Shown: positions 17,314 to 25,978, counted from the stretch's first letter. The stretch is 64,000 nucleotides of DNA from Flavisolibacter sp. (GCA_028288675.1 JAQBNG010000130.1:1-64000), one strand, 5' to 3'. The notes: generated from the sequence alone by a model not told the origin. Made by a program: numbers and translations.

Positions 17314-18867
17314 TCAAAGCTTTATCGCTTCTCCATTACTATCAAAAAATTTAAACTCTGTCAGGTGATAACCGGTATCTGCGGTGACAGTTATCTTCTG
17401 TCCAAACTTGCGTTTCCACTTTGCTACTTTGCTGCTCCAGAAGAAACCTTTAGTTAAAAAGGCATGTAAAATAGGATGCGTAACAATGGTAAGGTTGCCG
17501 TGCTTATGAGTAAATAAATAGGTAAGGTTTTTTTCAATTTCATCTTCCAGTAAAAGCGCAGAAGATATTTTTCCAGTACCGTTACAAGTGGGGCAAACCT
17601 CCTGCGTAATAATATTCATTTCCGGTTTCATGCGCTGGCGGGTAACCTGCATCAAACCAAACTTTGAAAGGGGCAATACGGCATGCTTTGCCCTGTCGGA
17701 TTGCATGTAGCCGTCCATAGCCTCCATTAATCTGCGCTTATTTTCAGGAAGCTTCATATCAATAAAGTCAACTACTATAATGCCGCCAATATCGCGTAAA
17801 CGAAGCTGGCGTGCAATTTCTTCAGCCGCCTCTAAGTTTGTTTCCAGTGCATTTTGCTCCTGGTTATTGCTTACACTTTTGTAACCGCTGTTTACATCAA
17901 TTACATGCAATGCTTCGGTATGCTCAATAATTATATAAGCGCCGCTGTTCAAATTCACCGTTTTTCCAAACGACGATTTAATTTGCTTGGTAACACCAAA
18001 CGTATCAAAAATGGGAGAGCCGTTTTGATGAAACAAAACGATGTCGGCTTTCTCCGGTGCTACTTTTTGAATGTAGGTTTTTGAATCGTTGTAGATATCT
18101 TTATCGTTAGTGATGATCTTATTAAAATCTTCATTCAGTAGATCACGAAGGATTGAAGCGGTCTTGGTTTGTTCACTTAAAATTTTTGCAGGTGCAACAG
18201 CACCTACGAGACTCTTCTGAATACCTTTCCACATGGCCGTTAGCTCAGATAAGTCTTCATGCAGTTCAGCAGTGTTCTTTCCTTCAGCCGCTGTGCGTAC
18301 AATCACTCCAAAGTTTTTGCTTTTAATGGATTCAACAATACGCTGTAACCGCTTTCTTTCTTCGGAGGAGTGGATTTTTCGGGAAACGGCAACGATATCA
18401 TTAAAAGGAGTAAGTACAACAAAGCGTCCAGGCAAAGAAAGTTCACAACTTAAACGTGGGCCTTTAGCGGCAATAGGCTCTTTTAAAATCTGAACAAGTA
18501 TGTTCGGCTTACCGTTTAGCACTTCGTTTATCTTACCGGTTTTGATAATTTCCGGTTCTACTTCAAACGTGCTGAAGTCAGTTCCGCCGGGCGTTTTATC
18601 ATTGATGGCAAACTGGGTAAATTTCAAAAGCGATTTTGCATAAGGGCTTAAATCAGTATAATGCAGAAAGGCGTCTTTTTCAAAACCAACGTCGACAAAA
18701 GCTGCATTTAATCCGGGAATGAGTTTTTTTACCTTACCAAGATATAAATCACCAACAGCAAAACGGGCATCTGTTTTTTCACTGTGGAGTTCCACTAATT
18801 TCTTGTCCTCTAATAGGGCAATTTCTACACCCGTGGGCGTAGAATTGATGATCAATTCCTTATTCAC
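17314..18867 (-). CDS. rng: Ribonuclease E/G family protein
   Basis: 517 residues, RNase G-like length with no long RNase E scaffold tail. It is an endoribonuclease for rRNA maturation and mRNA decay. The N-terminal S1 RNA-binding domain (about 35-125: DLYLGKVKKLIPGLNAAFVD) is followed by the catalytic region with LHVIDVNSGYKS and GGIIVVDFIDMKLPEN, holding the two magnesium-binding aspartates, and the zinc-link CPTCNGTGKI near residue 427. It is last in the minus-strand run HU-TPR-small basic protein-rng. An upstream gap of 173 bases (18868-19040) shows no gene. Confidence 0.93.
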   Translation of the reverse strand: MNKELIINSTPTGVEIALLEDKKLVELHSEKTDARFAVGDLYLGKVKKLIPGLNAAFVDVGFEKDAFLHYTDLSPYAKSLLKFTQFAINDKTPGGTDFSTFEVEPEIIKTGKINEVLNGKPNILVQILKEPIAAKGPRLSCELSLPGRFVVLTPFNDIVAVSRKIHSSEERKRLQRIVESIKSKNFGVIVRTAAEGKNTAELHEDLSELTAMWKGIQKSLVGAVAPAKILSEQTKTASILRDLLNEDFNKIITNDKDIYNDSKTYIQKVAPEKADIVLFHQNGSPIFDTFGVTKQIKSSFGKTVNLNSGAYIIIEHTEALHVIDVNSGYKSVSNNQEQNALETNLEAAEEIARQLRLRDIGGIIVVDFIDMKLPENKRRLMEAMDGYMQSDRAKHAVLPLSKFGLMQVTRQRMKPEMNIITQEVCPTCNGTGKISSALLLEDEIEKNLTYLFTHKHGNLTIVTHPILHAFLTKGFFWSSKVAKWKRKFGQKITVTADTGYHLTEFKFFDSNGEAIKL

Positions 18868-19040
18868 ATTATAATGTCTTTAAAAGATATGAGGCTTACT
18901 TGCTGGTACCGGCTGCGGGAATTGAGGTTGTGCAAATGAGAGAAGCAGGTTGATGGGAACTGCAAGCGGTAGGTGAACAATCAGCCATAAAAAGGATGAC
19001 CGGAAGCATCGTAAAGTGCTTCCGGTCTATCTAAAGAACC

Positions 19041-19133
19041 TTACTTACGTTTTTTATGACGGTTCTTTCTTAATCTTTTCTTTCTCTTGTGCGTCGCAAT
19101 TTTATGACGCTTTCTTTTTTTACCACATGGCAT
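19041..19133 (-). CDS. 30-residue basic protein, AURKAIP1/COX24 (mS38-like)
   Basis: A short gene of 31 codons including the stop encodes MPCGKKRKRHKIATHKRKKR followed by LRKNRHKKRK: 30 residues, about two-thirds Lys, Arg or His. I recognise it as the tiny AURKAIP1/COX24-domain protein found in Bacteroidota, related to the mitochondrial small-subunit protein mS38 and therefore probably a ribosomal or ribosome-associated peptide. ATG 19133 and TAA 19041 are clear. It lies 21 bases after the TPR gene stop and upstream of rng, inside a run with RNA-related and nucleoid genes. It is easily missed by gene finders with a length cutoff. Confidence 0.85.
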   Translation of the reverse strand: MPCGKKRKRHKIATHKRKKRLRKNRHKKRK

Positions 19134-19154
19134 AATTCTAAAATGTTTTATTAG

Positions 19155-20024
19155 TTATTTAGTTTTTAACTGTTTTATGCGGCCTTCAACCTCGGTTTTC
19201 ATCTCCGCATTATTAATAAAGGGAAGCGAAGCTTTATATGATTGTATTGCCTCCTCCTTTTTATTCATTTTCTCGTACGTATCGGCTAATAACAAGGCCG
19301 CTTTTAAATTATCCGGCTGCAGGCTGAGGACTTTTTTAAAACGTTCTACTGCTTTATCTAATTGCCCTGATAATAAACTGGCTTCCCCTAAGGTGATTTG
19401 CGCAAAAACATTCGTTGAATCTTTTTCCACTACTTCCCGTATCATACCAATTCCAGCCATCGGTGCCTCTAACCCTCCATATAAAATGGTGGCACCTAAA
19501 CCTACTTTCGCTGAATCGTTTATTGGATTCAGTTTCAAAGAACGTTCGAACAAATCTTTGGCTTGCTCAGCATCCCAGTGTTTAACCTGGTGCGTTTCTT
19601 CATTGGTCAAAGCTCCCAAAAACAAATGGGCAGCAAAGGAAAGGGAATTTTCCGAATTTTCCAACCGGGCCGCTTCGGCTGTATAATACGCATAAGGATA
19701 CCAGGCCATAGGTGTAAAAGCTCTTGCACTATCGGCCCAATAAGCTGCCAGTTGGTGCATCAGGTGCAGCTTTTGATCGGCCACATCACCACGGGTGATA
19801 CTGTTTTCTAATTGAGCTAAACGGGCAACCTGCGCCTGCGGGAGATTTTGTTTCGCATAGTATAAAATGCTGTCAGTGGTAAAGCCGTCAGTATGCTGGG
19901 CAGCTGCTGTTGGTGGCGTTGCCTTCCCTTTTCTATCTCCAAATAAACTGCCTTGTGTAGTAGCAAATAAAGCAATTACTGAAAAAATAACGATGCAAAG
20001 CATAATCCACTGCGGTCTCTTCAT
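19155..20024 (-). CDS. Membrane-anchored TPR protein
   Basis: 289 residues. One N-terminal hydrophobic segment (WIMLCIVIFSVIALFA, about residues 5-20) acts as signal anchor, followed by tetratricopeptide repeats over roughly residues 130-285 (AKDLFERSLKLNPINDSAKVGLG; AQITLGEASLLSGQLDKAVERFKKVLSLQPDN; AALLLADTYEKMNKKEEAIQSY). TPRs mediate protein contacts. The gene sits 34 bases after the HU gene and before the mS38-like peptide. No enzymatic motif is visible and its partner is unknown. Confidence 0.85.
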   Translation of the reverse strand: MKRPQWIMLCIVIFSVIALFATTQGSLFGDRKGKATPPTAAAQHTDGFTTDSILYYAKQNLPQAQVARLAQLENSITRGDVADQKLHLMHQLAAYWADSARAFTPMAWYPYAYYTAEAARLENSENSLSFAAHLFLGALTNEETHQVKHWDAEQAKDLFERSLKLNPINDSAKVGLGATILYGGLEAPMAGIGMIREVVEKDSTNVFAQITLGEASLLSGQLDKAVERFKKVLSLQPDNLKAALLLADTYEKMNKKEEAIQSYKASLPFINNAEMKTEVEGRIKQLKTK

Positions 20025-20058
20025 TTGTGTTGCCCTTAATTTAATAAGAGCGGCGAAG

Positions 20059-20349
20059 TTAACCTACGACAGCGGTCTTTTTCACATCGGCTACAAACTC
20101 TTTGGCTGGTTTAAAAGCCGGGATAAAGTGTTCGGGGATTTGAACAGCAATATTCTTTTTGATGTTACGGCCAATTTTAGCAGCCCGTTTTTTAGTGATG
20201 AAAGAACCAAAGCCGCGAATATAAATGTTCTCGCCTTTGGATAATGATTCTTTAATTTCCCGAAAGGCGGTTTCCAATGTCATTAGTACATCAACCTTGG
20301 GAATACCGGTTTTTTCAGAAATCTGGTTGACTAAATCTGCCTTTCTCAT
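20059..20349 (-). CDS. HU family DNA-binding protein
   Basis: 96 residues with the HU/IHF signature: MRKADLVNQISEKTGIPKVDV at the N-terminus, the GFGSFITKKRAAKIGRNIKK arm region and the PAFKPAKEF end. It bends DNA and organises the nucleoid as a dimer. It is first in a minus-strand run with TPR, mS38-like and rng genes, and is divergent from mutY over 100 bases (20350-20449), which must contain both promoters. Confidence 0.94.
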   Translation of the reverse strand: MRKADLVNQISEKTGIPKVDVLMTLETAFREIKESLSKGENIYIRGFGSFITKKRAAKIGRNIKKNIAVQIPEHFIPAFKPAKEFVADVKKTAVVG

Positions 20350-20449
20350 AGCAATATTTTAGATGTTAATTTAAGCCAATATATAACAATAATGAATGAA
20401 TGTCAATAGGATAGAATAGTTCAGGTGCTAAATTTACGGTTCGGCATTT

Positions 20450-21550
20450 ATGAAAAAAGAAATGATTTTAAAAAATGATGAAGCTGAGATTATGCGGGGG
20501 GCTGCTTTCACAAAAAAAATATTGAACTGGAACCGGTACGAAAATAACCGGCAAATGCCTTGGAAGGGCGAAAAAGATCCGTATAAAATCTGGCTTAGCG
20601 AAGTGATTTTACAGCAGACCAGAGTGGAGCAGGGGCTGAAATATTACCAAAACTTTATAGCCGCCTATCCAAATATTGATGCTCTTGCAGCCGCACCTGA
20701 AGAAAAAATTTTTAAGCTGTGGGAAGGTTTAGGATATTATTCCCGTTGCCGCAATTTAATTCAAACAGCTAAATTTATTTCTAAGGAAATGGAAGGCGTT
20801 TTTCCACAGGCTTACGAAACAATTCTTTCCTTGAAAGGTGTAGGGAGTTATACAGCCGCAGCCATTGCTTCTTTTGCCTATAATTTGCCTTATGCGGTTT
20901 TAGACGGTAACGTCTTCCGGGTGCTGTCCCGCATTTTTGCTATGGAAATCGCAATTGATTCTACTAAGGGCAGGAAAGATTTTTCATTAGTGGCGCAACG
21001 GCTACTGCCACCAAAAAAAGCGGGCGAATACAACCAGGCTATTATGGATTTCGGTGCTGTGATTTGTAAGCCGGTTCCCCTTTGTGATGACTGTTTTTTC
21101 AATAAACAATGTTTGGCTTATTTGTCTGGCAAACAGGATTTGCTTCCGGTAAAAGCGAAAACAATAAGAATTAAAAAGCGGTGGCTAAACTATTTTATCG
21201 TGCAATGCAACGATGAGGTTTTAATTCAGCAGCGCACCGAAAAGGATATTTGGCAAAACCTGTTTCAATTTGTTTTGATTGAAACGCCAAACGGTCTAAA
21301 GCCGAAAACATTATTGCCTTTATTGGACAAACAGTTGGGTATTAACTCATTTTCTATTTTAAATGAATGGAGCCAAGAACAAAAGCTATCGCATCAAACC
21401 ATCTGTTTTCATTTCCTTCAAATCAAAATAGAAAAGAGGCTACCTGTTCAAAATCATACCTGGATGAAGTTTTCCCATCTTCAAAACCTTGCCTTCCCAA
21501 CAACCCTGCTGCAGGCAATGCAAAAGATAAGAGTGGGCAGTTTGCAGTAA
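20450..21550 (+). CDS. mutY: A/G-specific adenine glycosylase
   Basis: 366 residues. It removes adenine mispaired with 8-oxoguanine. It has the MutY catalytic Glu in WLSEVILQQTRV near residue 47, the helix-hairpin-helix LKGVGSYTAAAIASF, the catalytic Asp in AVLDGNVFRVLSR, the [4Fe-4S] cluster cysteines CKPVPLCDDCFFNKQC, and a C-terminal NUDIX-like domain (about 235-366) that reads 8-oxoG. It begins the mutY-ssb-gldE-gldD cluster common in Bacteroidota. The last codons (GSLQ, stop) coincide with a ggcagtttgcag word belonging to a dispersed repeat family. The gap to ssb (21551-21758) holds another repeat word, the reverse complement of the one near 13877. Confidence 0.94.
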   Translation: MKKEMILKNDEAEIMRGAAFTKKILNWNRYENNRQMPWKGEKDPYKIWLSEVILQQTRVEQGLKYYQNFIAAYPNIDALAAAPEEKIFKLWEGLGYYSRCRNLIQTAKFISKEMEGVFPQAYETILSLKGVGSYTAAAIASFAYNLPYAVLDGNVFRVLSRIFAMEIAIDSTKGRKDFSLVAQRLLPPKKAGEYNQAIMDFGAVICKPVPLCDDCFFNKQCLAYLSGKQDLLPVKAKTIRIKKRWLNYFIVQCNDEVLIQQRTEKDIWQNLFQFVLIETPNGLKPKTLLPLLDKQLGINSFSILNEWSQEQKLSHQTICFHFLQIKIEKRLPVQNHTWMKFSHLQNLAFPTTLLQAMQKIRVGSLQ

Positions 21551-21758
21551 AGGCTATATCCCAAATAAGCATTATTCCCTTCTTAAAAAGCAACTGTGAA
21601 ACTTATAAAAGAACCATTATTACATCACAACAACCCCAAACCCCAAACCTCAAACTCCGAACTCCAGCCAATTTGCTGGCCGAAAATTTGATTATATTTT
21701 TTAGATTTACTGGAAGCCATAGTTAGACGAATTTATTATCACGATAAATAGTAATTGT

Positions 21759-22217
21759 ATGAGAGGAGTAAACCGGGTAACGCTCATTGGCAATTTGGGA
21801 AAAGACCCTGATATACAGCATTTGGAAGGGAACATTGGCGTAGCAAAGTTTCCGCTGGCCACTACAGAAACATTTAAAGACAGAACAGGCAAATTAATCT
21901 CGCAAACCGAGTGGCACACTGTGGTTCTTTGGCGGGGCCTGGCTGAGTTAGCCCAAAAATATTTACACAAAGGAAGCTTAGTTTATATTGAAGGCCGCCT
22001 GCGCACCCGTAGCTGGGATGATAAGGAAGGCTCCAGAAAGTTTGCCACTGAAGTGGTGGGCGACAATTTAATTATGCTGGATAAGCGAACCGATGGTGGC
22101 GGTGGAAGCCATGCTCACCAGCCTGGTTCCGATGCAAATGCTGAAGGTGGAACAGAGGGCTTTACCAGTCATAGCACTGAAACGCCTATTGGAGATCCTG
22201 GCGATTTACCTTATTGA
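21759..22217 (+). CDS. ssb: Single-stranded DNA-binding protein
   Basis: 152 residues. The OB-fold (1-110) begins MRGVNRVTLIGNLGKDPDIQ and includes EWHTVVLWRGLAELAQKYL and GSLVYIEGRLRTRSW. A Gly/His/Ser-rich linker follows, then the acidic tip GDPGDLPY, which recruits replication and repair proteins. The usual last residue is Phe; here it is Tyr. Its place before gldE-gldD is conserved in Bacteroidota. Confidence 0.95.
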   Translation: MRGVNRVTLIGNLGKDPDIQHLEGNIGVAKFPLATTETFKDRTGKLISQTEWHTVVLWRGLAELAQKYLHKGSLVYIEGRLRTRSWDDKEGSRKFATEVVGDNLIMLDKRTDGGGGSHAHQPGSDANAEGGTEGFTSHSTETPIGDPGDLPY

Positions 22218-22360
22218 AATTAGCTTGTTCTATCGAGCCTGCCAGAGCGCAGTTTTCACGGCGGCAGCTTACGAGTACCCAATGGCTTGTTACTCTGGAC
22301 ACGGCCAGGAGATAGGAACAAATGTTCAACACAGTTACTCTCGTAAATACAAAATAGAAT

Positions 22361-22381
22361 AGGCAGGCTCATAACCTGCCT
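22361..22381 (+). terminator. Hairpin after ssb
   Basis: Perfect 7-bp stem aggcagg / cctgcct with a 7-base loop, followed by tttatctttattttt. It lies 144 bases after the ssb stop and 32 bases before the gldE start, so it may partly separate the two transcripts. Confidence 0.6.
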
Positions 22382-22412
22382 TTATCTTTATTTTTGAACC
22401 AAAACCTTTCCT

Positions 22413-23756
22413 TTGGATTATCATCCGGTTAATAAGTTACTCTCTATATTTCTGCAAATTCCCCTGGCCTCACAAACCACGCTTTTGCTGGTTGTGCTGC
22501 TTTTAGTTTTACTCTTTTTAAGCTTCCTTGTTTCTGGTGCCGAAGTGGCCCTTTTCTCGTTGCAAACAAGGGATGTAAACATGTTGAAAACAAAACAGCA
22601 TGAAGCCGCCCGTCGCATTACTTCTTTGCTTGATAACCGCAAAGAAGTTTATACCTCTCTATTAATAGCAGATGGCCTTTTTAATATCTCCATTATATTT
22701 CTCGCCTATCTTTTAATGGCCCCGTTAAAAATTCCAATGCTTTACACCTTTATTGATATCAACGTGGAGATGTTGGTTAAAATCATCATCATCGCCTTTG
22801 TGCTGGTTTTCTTTTGCAAAGTGCTGCCAAAGGTTTGGGCCACGCAAAACACCTTGCGCTTTGCTTACGCTTCATCGGCTTTGGTAGAGGGTATTCATCT
22901 TTTATTAGGAAGCATTAGTGCCCGCATGGTAGACATTGCCGATAGCATCTCTAAAACAAGCGGCGCTGATGAGTCGGAAGCGCTTAGTATGAGGGAATTG
23001 GATGTTGCAATAGATGTAAACAACGTACAGACATCGGTGGAAGAAAAAAATATTTTAAAAGGTGTTATCAAGTTTGGCAACATTACCGTACGGCAAATTA
23101 TGCGTTCAAGGCTTGATGTAAACGGGGTGGAATATGATGCGTCTTTCGGCGATGTAGTTAAGAAAGTTGAGGACCTTCATTATTCACGATTGCCGGTTTA
23201 TAAAACAAGCCTTGATGAGATTGTTGGTGTGCTGAATACAAAAGATTTATTGCCTTACCTGCATGAAAATGATTTTGACTGGCACACTGTTATCCGGCCA
23301 AGCCTGTTTGTACCGGAATCGAAACTGATAAAGGATTTGCTGGCCGTTTTCAAAACAAAGCGTATTCATTTTGCAATTGTAGTAGATGAATTTGGGGGTA
23401 CCAGTGGCATTGTAACAATGGAAGATATTTTAGAAGAAATTATTGGCGATATACGGGATGAGTTTGATGAAGAAGAGACGTCAATAAAAAAAATTGATGA
23501 ACACACTTATATTGCCGATGCTAAAATAATGTTAGCTGACTTATGCCGTGCAATGCGCCTGCCTATTGATACGTTTGATGCCGTGAAAGGCGAAAGCGAA
23601 TCGCTGGGCGGATTGGTATTGGAGATAGCAGGCGAATTTCCGCAGGCGAATGCAACCGTTACCAGCGGCGACTTTAGCCTCACGGTGTTAGAAACCGAAA
23701 AGAACCGTATTAAATCGGTAAAGATTTTTATTAACCATAAAGCAGATGAAGCATAA
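22413..23756 (+). CDS. gldE: GldE, gliding-associated CNNM/CorC-like membrane protein
   Basis: 447 residues. The N-terminal transmembrane domain (about 20-150, DUF21/CNNM type, with LVSGAEVALFSL) is followed by two CBS domains (about 210-340: ITVRQIMRSRLDVNGV, VGVLNTKDLLPYL, AIVVDEFGGTSGIVTMEDILEEIIG) and a C-terminal CorC/HlyC domain. In Flavobacterium the homolog GldE supports gliding together with the lipoprotein GldD. The gldD start overlaps the end of this gene by 11 bases, so the two are translationally coupled. The start chosen is TTG 22413; no in-frame ATG or GTG precedes the first membrane helix. Confidence 0.9.
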   Translation: MDYHPVNKLLSIFLQIPLASQTTLLLVVLLLVLLFLSFLVSGAEVALFSLQTRDVNMLKTKQHEAARRITSLLDNRKEVYTSLLIADGLFNISIIFLAYLLMAPLKIPMLYTFIDINVEMLVKIIIIAFVLVFFCKVLPKVWATQNTLRFAYASSALVEGIHLLLGSISARMVDIADSISKTSGADESEALSMRELDVAIDVNNVQTSVEEKNILKGVIKFGNITVRQIMRSRLDVNGVEYDASFGDVVKKVEDLHYSRLPVYKTSLDEIVGVLNTKDLLPYLHENDFDWHTVIRPSLFVPESKLIKDLLAVFKTKRIHFAIVVDEFGGTSGIVTMEDILEEIIGDIRDEFDEEETSIKKIDEHTYIADAKIMLADLCRAMRLPIDTFDAVKGESESLGGLVLEIAGEFPQANATVTSGDFSLTVLETEKNRIKSVKIFINHKADEA

Positions 23757-24432
23757 AATAATAAGCAATAAGCGATTGGCAATAGGCAATAAAAAGCCAG
23801 TTGGCAGTTGGCGGTTTGCGGTTGGCAGTAAAGCTGCAAATTGCAAATTGGTTATTGCCTATTGCCTATTGCTTATTACCTGTTTTTTTACCTCCTGCAG
23901 CACCGATTTTGTACAAAAAGAACGGGGCTATTTTAAGATAGAACTGCCGCAAAAAAAGTATCAGCAATTTAACCGCCCTGGTTTTCCTTACTCTTTTGAA
24001 TATCCTGTTTATGGAGAAATTATCCAGGATTCTCTCTTCTTTGATGAGCAGGCAGAAAATCCTTACTGGATCAATATTGACTTCCCGCAGTTTGAAGGCC
24101 GCATTCATTTAAGCTATAAAGAAATTGGCAAAAATAAGTTTGACACCCTGGTGAACGATGCCTTTACCATGTCGTATAAACAACATACGGCGAGAGCATC
24201 AGCTATTCAGTCGCAGCCCTTTCAAACACCAAATGGTGTTGGTGGTATTTATTTTATTTTAAAAGGAAATGCGGCAACGGCCAACCAGTTTTTTGCCACC
24301 GATTCTACCAAACATTTTTTACGGGGCGCCCTGTATTTTAATGCGGCCCCAAACGAAGATTCTCTACGGCCGGTAAATGCCTTTTTACGGGAAGATATGC
24401 AGCACATGATTAGTACATTGAGATGGAAATGA
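23746..24432 (+). CDS. gldD: GldD, gliding motility lipoprotein
   Basis: 228 residues. The mature domain from about residue 60 has the GldD hallmarks: GYFKIELPQKKYQQF, FPYSFEYPVYGEI, NPYWINIDFPQFEGRIHLSYK and the C-terminal FLREDMQHMISTLRWK. It is an outer-envelope lipoprotein required for gliding and type IX secretion in Flavobacterium. The lipobox ends at Cys51, giving an unusually long leader. The first 45 codons lie wholly inside a palindromic ggcaataagc-type repeat, whose inverted arms encode ISNKRLAIGNK and VIAYCLLLIT. No other ATG precedes the lipobox, so this repeat seems to supply the signal peptide. It overlaps gldE by 11 bases. Confidence 0.92.
   Translation: MKHKIISNKRLAIGNKKPVGSWRFAVGSKAANCKLVIAYCLLLITCFFTSCSTDFVQKERGYFKIELPQKKYQQFNRPGFPYSFEYPVYGEIIQDSLFFDEQAENPYWINIDFPQFEGRIHLSYKEIGKNKFDTLVNDAFTMSYKQHTARASAIQSQPFQTPNGVGGIYFILKGNAATANQFFATDSTKHFLRGALYFNAAPNEDSLRPVNAFLREDMQHMISTLRWK
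23758..23878. repeat. Inverted repeat inside the gldD signal-peptide codons
   Basis: The left arm ataagcaataagcgattggc continues to about 23791, and the right arm gttattgcctattgcctatt continues to about 23878. The right arm is close to the reverse complement of the left. Between them are ttggcagttggcggtttgcg-type words, also part of the dispersed family. The whole block is coding in the gldD frame. Confidence 0.75.
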
Positions 24433-24925
24433 ATTACGTCTAATCCAACTTGGCACTTGAAGCCGTGTTGATGATAAACTGTAATAAACTCTCTTGGCTT
24501 GTATTTGGCGCTTCACCCAATTACAAAATAGTAAGGTGATTATTACTTACAGTACTTTTCAATCAAACGAAAACTCAAATGGACTTTGCACTTTTCATCT
24601 CCCATCATTCACTGATTCTTTCTATTTTACCTTCTTAAACCACCGATTATGAAGCGCTGGGTGCTAACCACTGCACTGCCATTTTTACTATTGCTGTAAA
24701 TGCACAGCAAAATCCTGCGATAGTTGATTCTTAAGATAAAAGTTGCCAAAGCAAAAACACCTGAAGACAAAACAGAGCATTTGGGCAGCCTCTCTATGAT
24801 GCTGATGAGTACTAATATCGGAAGCTGATAAGTACGGAGAGTTGATGGTAAGGGAAGCAGAAATATCCTGCAAGCGGCCGTTGATGGTAAAAGCCTTACT
24901 ATATAACGGCAGCCGGTATTCTATC

Positions 24926-24972
24926 CTGTAATAAGAAAGTGATTTTTGAATAAAATCACTTTCTTATTACAG
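24926..24972. repeat. Perfect 21-bp inverted repeat with 5-base loop
   Basis: The arms 24926-24946 (ctgtaataagaaagtgattt plus one t) and 24952-24972 are exact reverse complements around tgaat. It lies within the decayed TPR gene. It could be a terminator-like structure or a small inserted palindrome that helped break the gene. Confidence 0.85.
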
Positions 24973-25066
24973 GCAGGCACTTGACATGGCTAAGCAAAAC
25001 AAACTGGAAAAAGCTTTAGAGTTTTTTAATAACCGGCCCGATTTAAAAATTTGCATTACCAGTTTT

Positions 25067-25094
25067 GGCCTTGGTCATGTAATAGACCAAGGCC
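25067..25094. repeat. Perfect 10-bp inverted repeat
   Basis: ggccttggtc and gaccaaggcc are exact reverse complements separated by atgtaata. It is the second clean palindrome within the TPR gene remnant, just before its last open fragment. Confidence 0.8.
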
Positions 25095-25545
25095 TACGGA
25101 GTGATTTATACCAGGCTGGAAAAGTTTGACTCTGCCAGGTACTTTTTTGTAAAAGCTACACCTGGTTTTGAAACTAAAACGACGCCTGCTTCCCAAATTG
25201 CTTTTTATAGCCAGTATGCCGATTTGTACAGCAAACCAGGCGATATGCCAAAGGCTATAGAATATTATACAAAAGCCAAAATACTAGCCGATGGTATGAT
25301 GAGTTTGGAATGGCAGGAAGGAGTAGCAAAGGAGTTGGACAGTCTTTACGCAAAAGCCGGGGATTATAAACAATTACACCTGTACGGAAACCTTTACCAT
25401 ACCTATAAAGACAGCCTGCAAAAGTTGGGTGAGCAAAAAGTTTTAATTATTTGGCAAAGTATTCCGGCAAGAAAGAAAGTACATTAACAAAATGTTCATT
25501 AATAAAATGGAAATAACAGGGTACTAAGCAGCAATGCTACTAGTA

Positions 25546-25840
25546 AGCTTCTGTTGCGTCGCACTCTTGTGCGTTCTGTAATTCTATTCAGCATTAAATA
25601 ACCCCTCTTCAAACATTCAACCTTTCTGCTATCATAAAGTCTCTTCTTTGTCATCCGGATGCTTCCTTCGTCAGCACAGGCTGTGGAGGGATCTGTGATC
25701 CTAGATTGATGATTGCTGCCGTCAGTTTTACTTTGTACACCTGCCGTTTACATAGCAGTTCAAAGATCCCTCGTACCCCGGGATGACAAGGGCACAAACT
25801 GCCAAATAGCAATTCTGTAGTAGCGTAGCGGCAATGGAGC
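25546..25840. repeat. Dispersed ~290-bp repeat, copy B
   Basis: Second copy of the repeat at 7381-7651, same orientation. It shares agcttctgttgcgtcgcact, the attctattcagcatt word, tctgctatcata, the inverted pair around tcatcc...gggatgac, and the closing actgccaaatagcaattct and gtagcggcaa words. It fills the gap between the TPR remnant and the DUF3109 gene. No gene is seen in 25841-25978. Confidence 0.75.
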
Positions 25841-25978
25841 CCTTCGATTCCTCAGGACAAACTCTGTCACTGTTGCTTCGTGGCAGTACAAAAGCGGGTT
25901 ACAAAAAAATTTTAAAAGCGCCATTAAGAATGCCAGCAAATCCTATCCCTATAGCTGAAAATTAAAACCCATCTATCT

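Larger units (their letters stand above)
24649..25487 (+). pseudogene. Decayed TPR-containing (sensor-type) gene
   Basis: Starting at ATG 24649 the frame reads MKRWVLTTALPFLLLL, a good signal peptide, then a stop. Coding-like fragments continue in shifting frames: a helical stretch readable as KVAKAKTPEDKTEHLGSL, then further pieces up to about 24930, then KQNKLEKALEFFN, and finally an open frame 25101-25487 (MIYTRLEKFDSARYFFVKA... DMPKAIEYYTKAKILADGM) with tetratricopeptide-like repeats. Such TPR arrays often precede histidine kinase or LuxR domains in Bacteroidota, but no such domain remains. Several frameshifts and stops, plus two perfect palindromes inside, indicate a gene remnant. The leading gap 24433-24648 holds nothing I can name. 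Confidence 0.6.

Noticed and set aside
19177-19686. 169-residue plus-strand frame antisense to the TPR gene
   Set aside because: The opposite strand encodes a clear signal-anchor and TPR protein; the antisense product is Ser/Ala-rich and resembles no family.
21367-21726. 119-residue frame over the mutY end and following gap
   Set aside because: Out of frame within mutY and then running through repeat words; no family signature.
22093-22362. 89-residue plus-strand frame starting within ssb
   Set aside because: It is out of frame with ssb and continues only into the ssb 3' gap; the codon pattern is unlike that of its neighbours.
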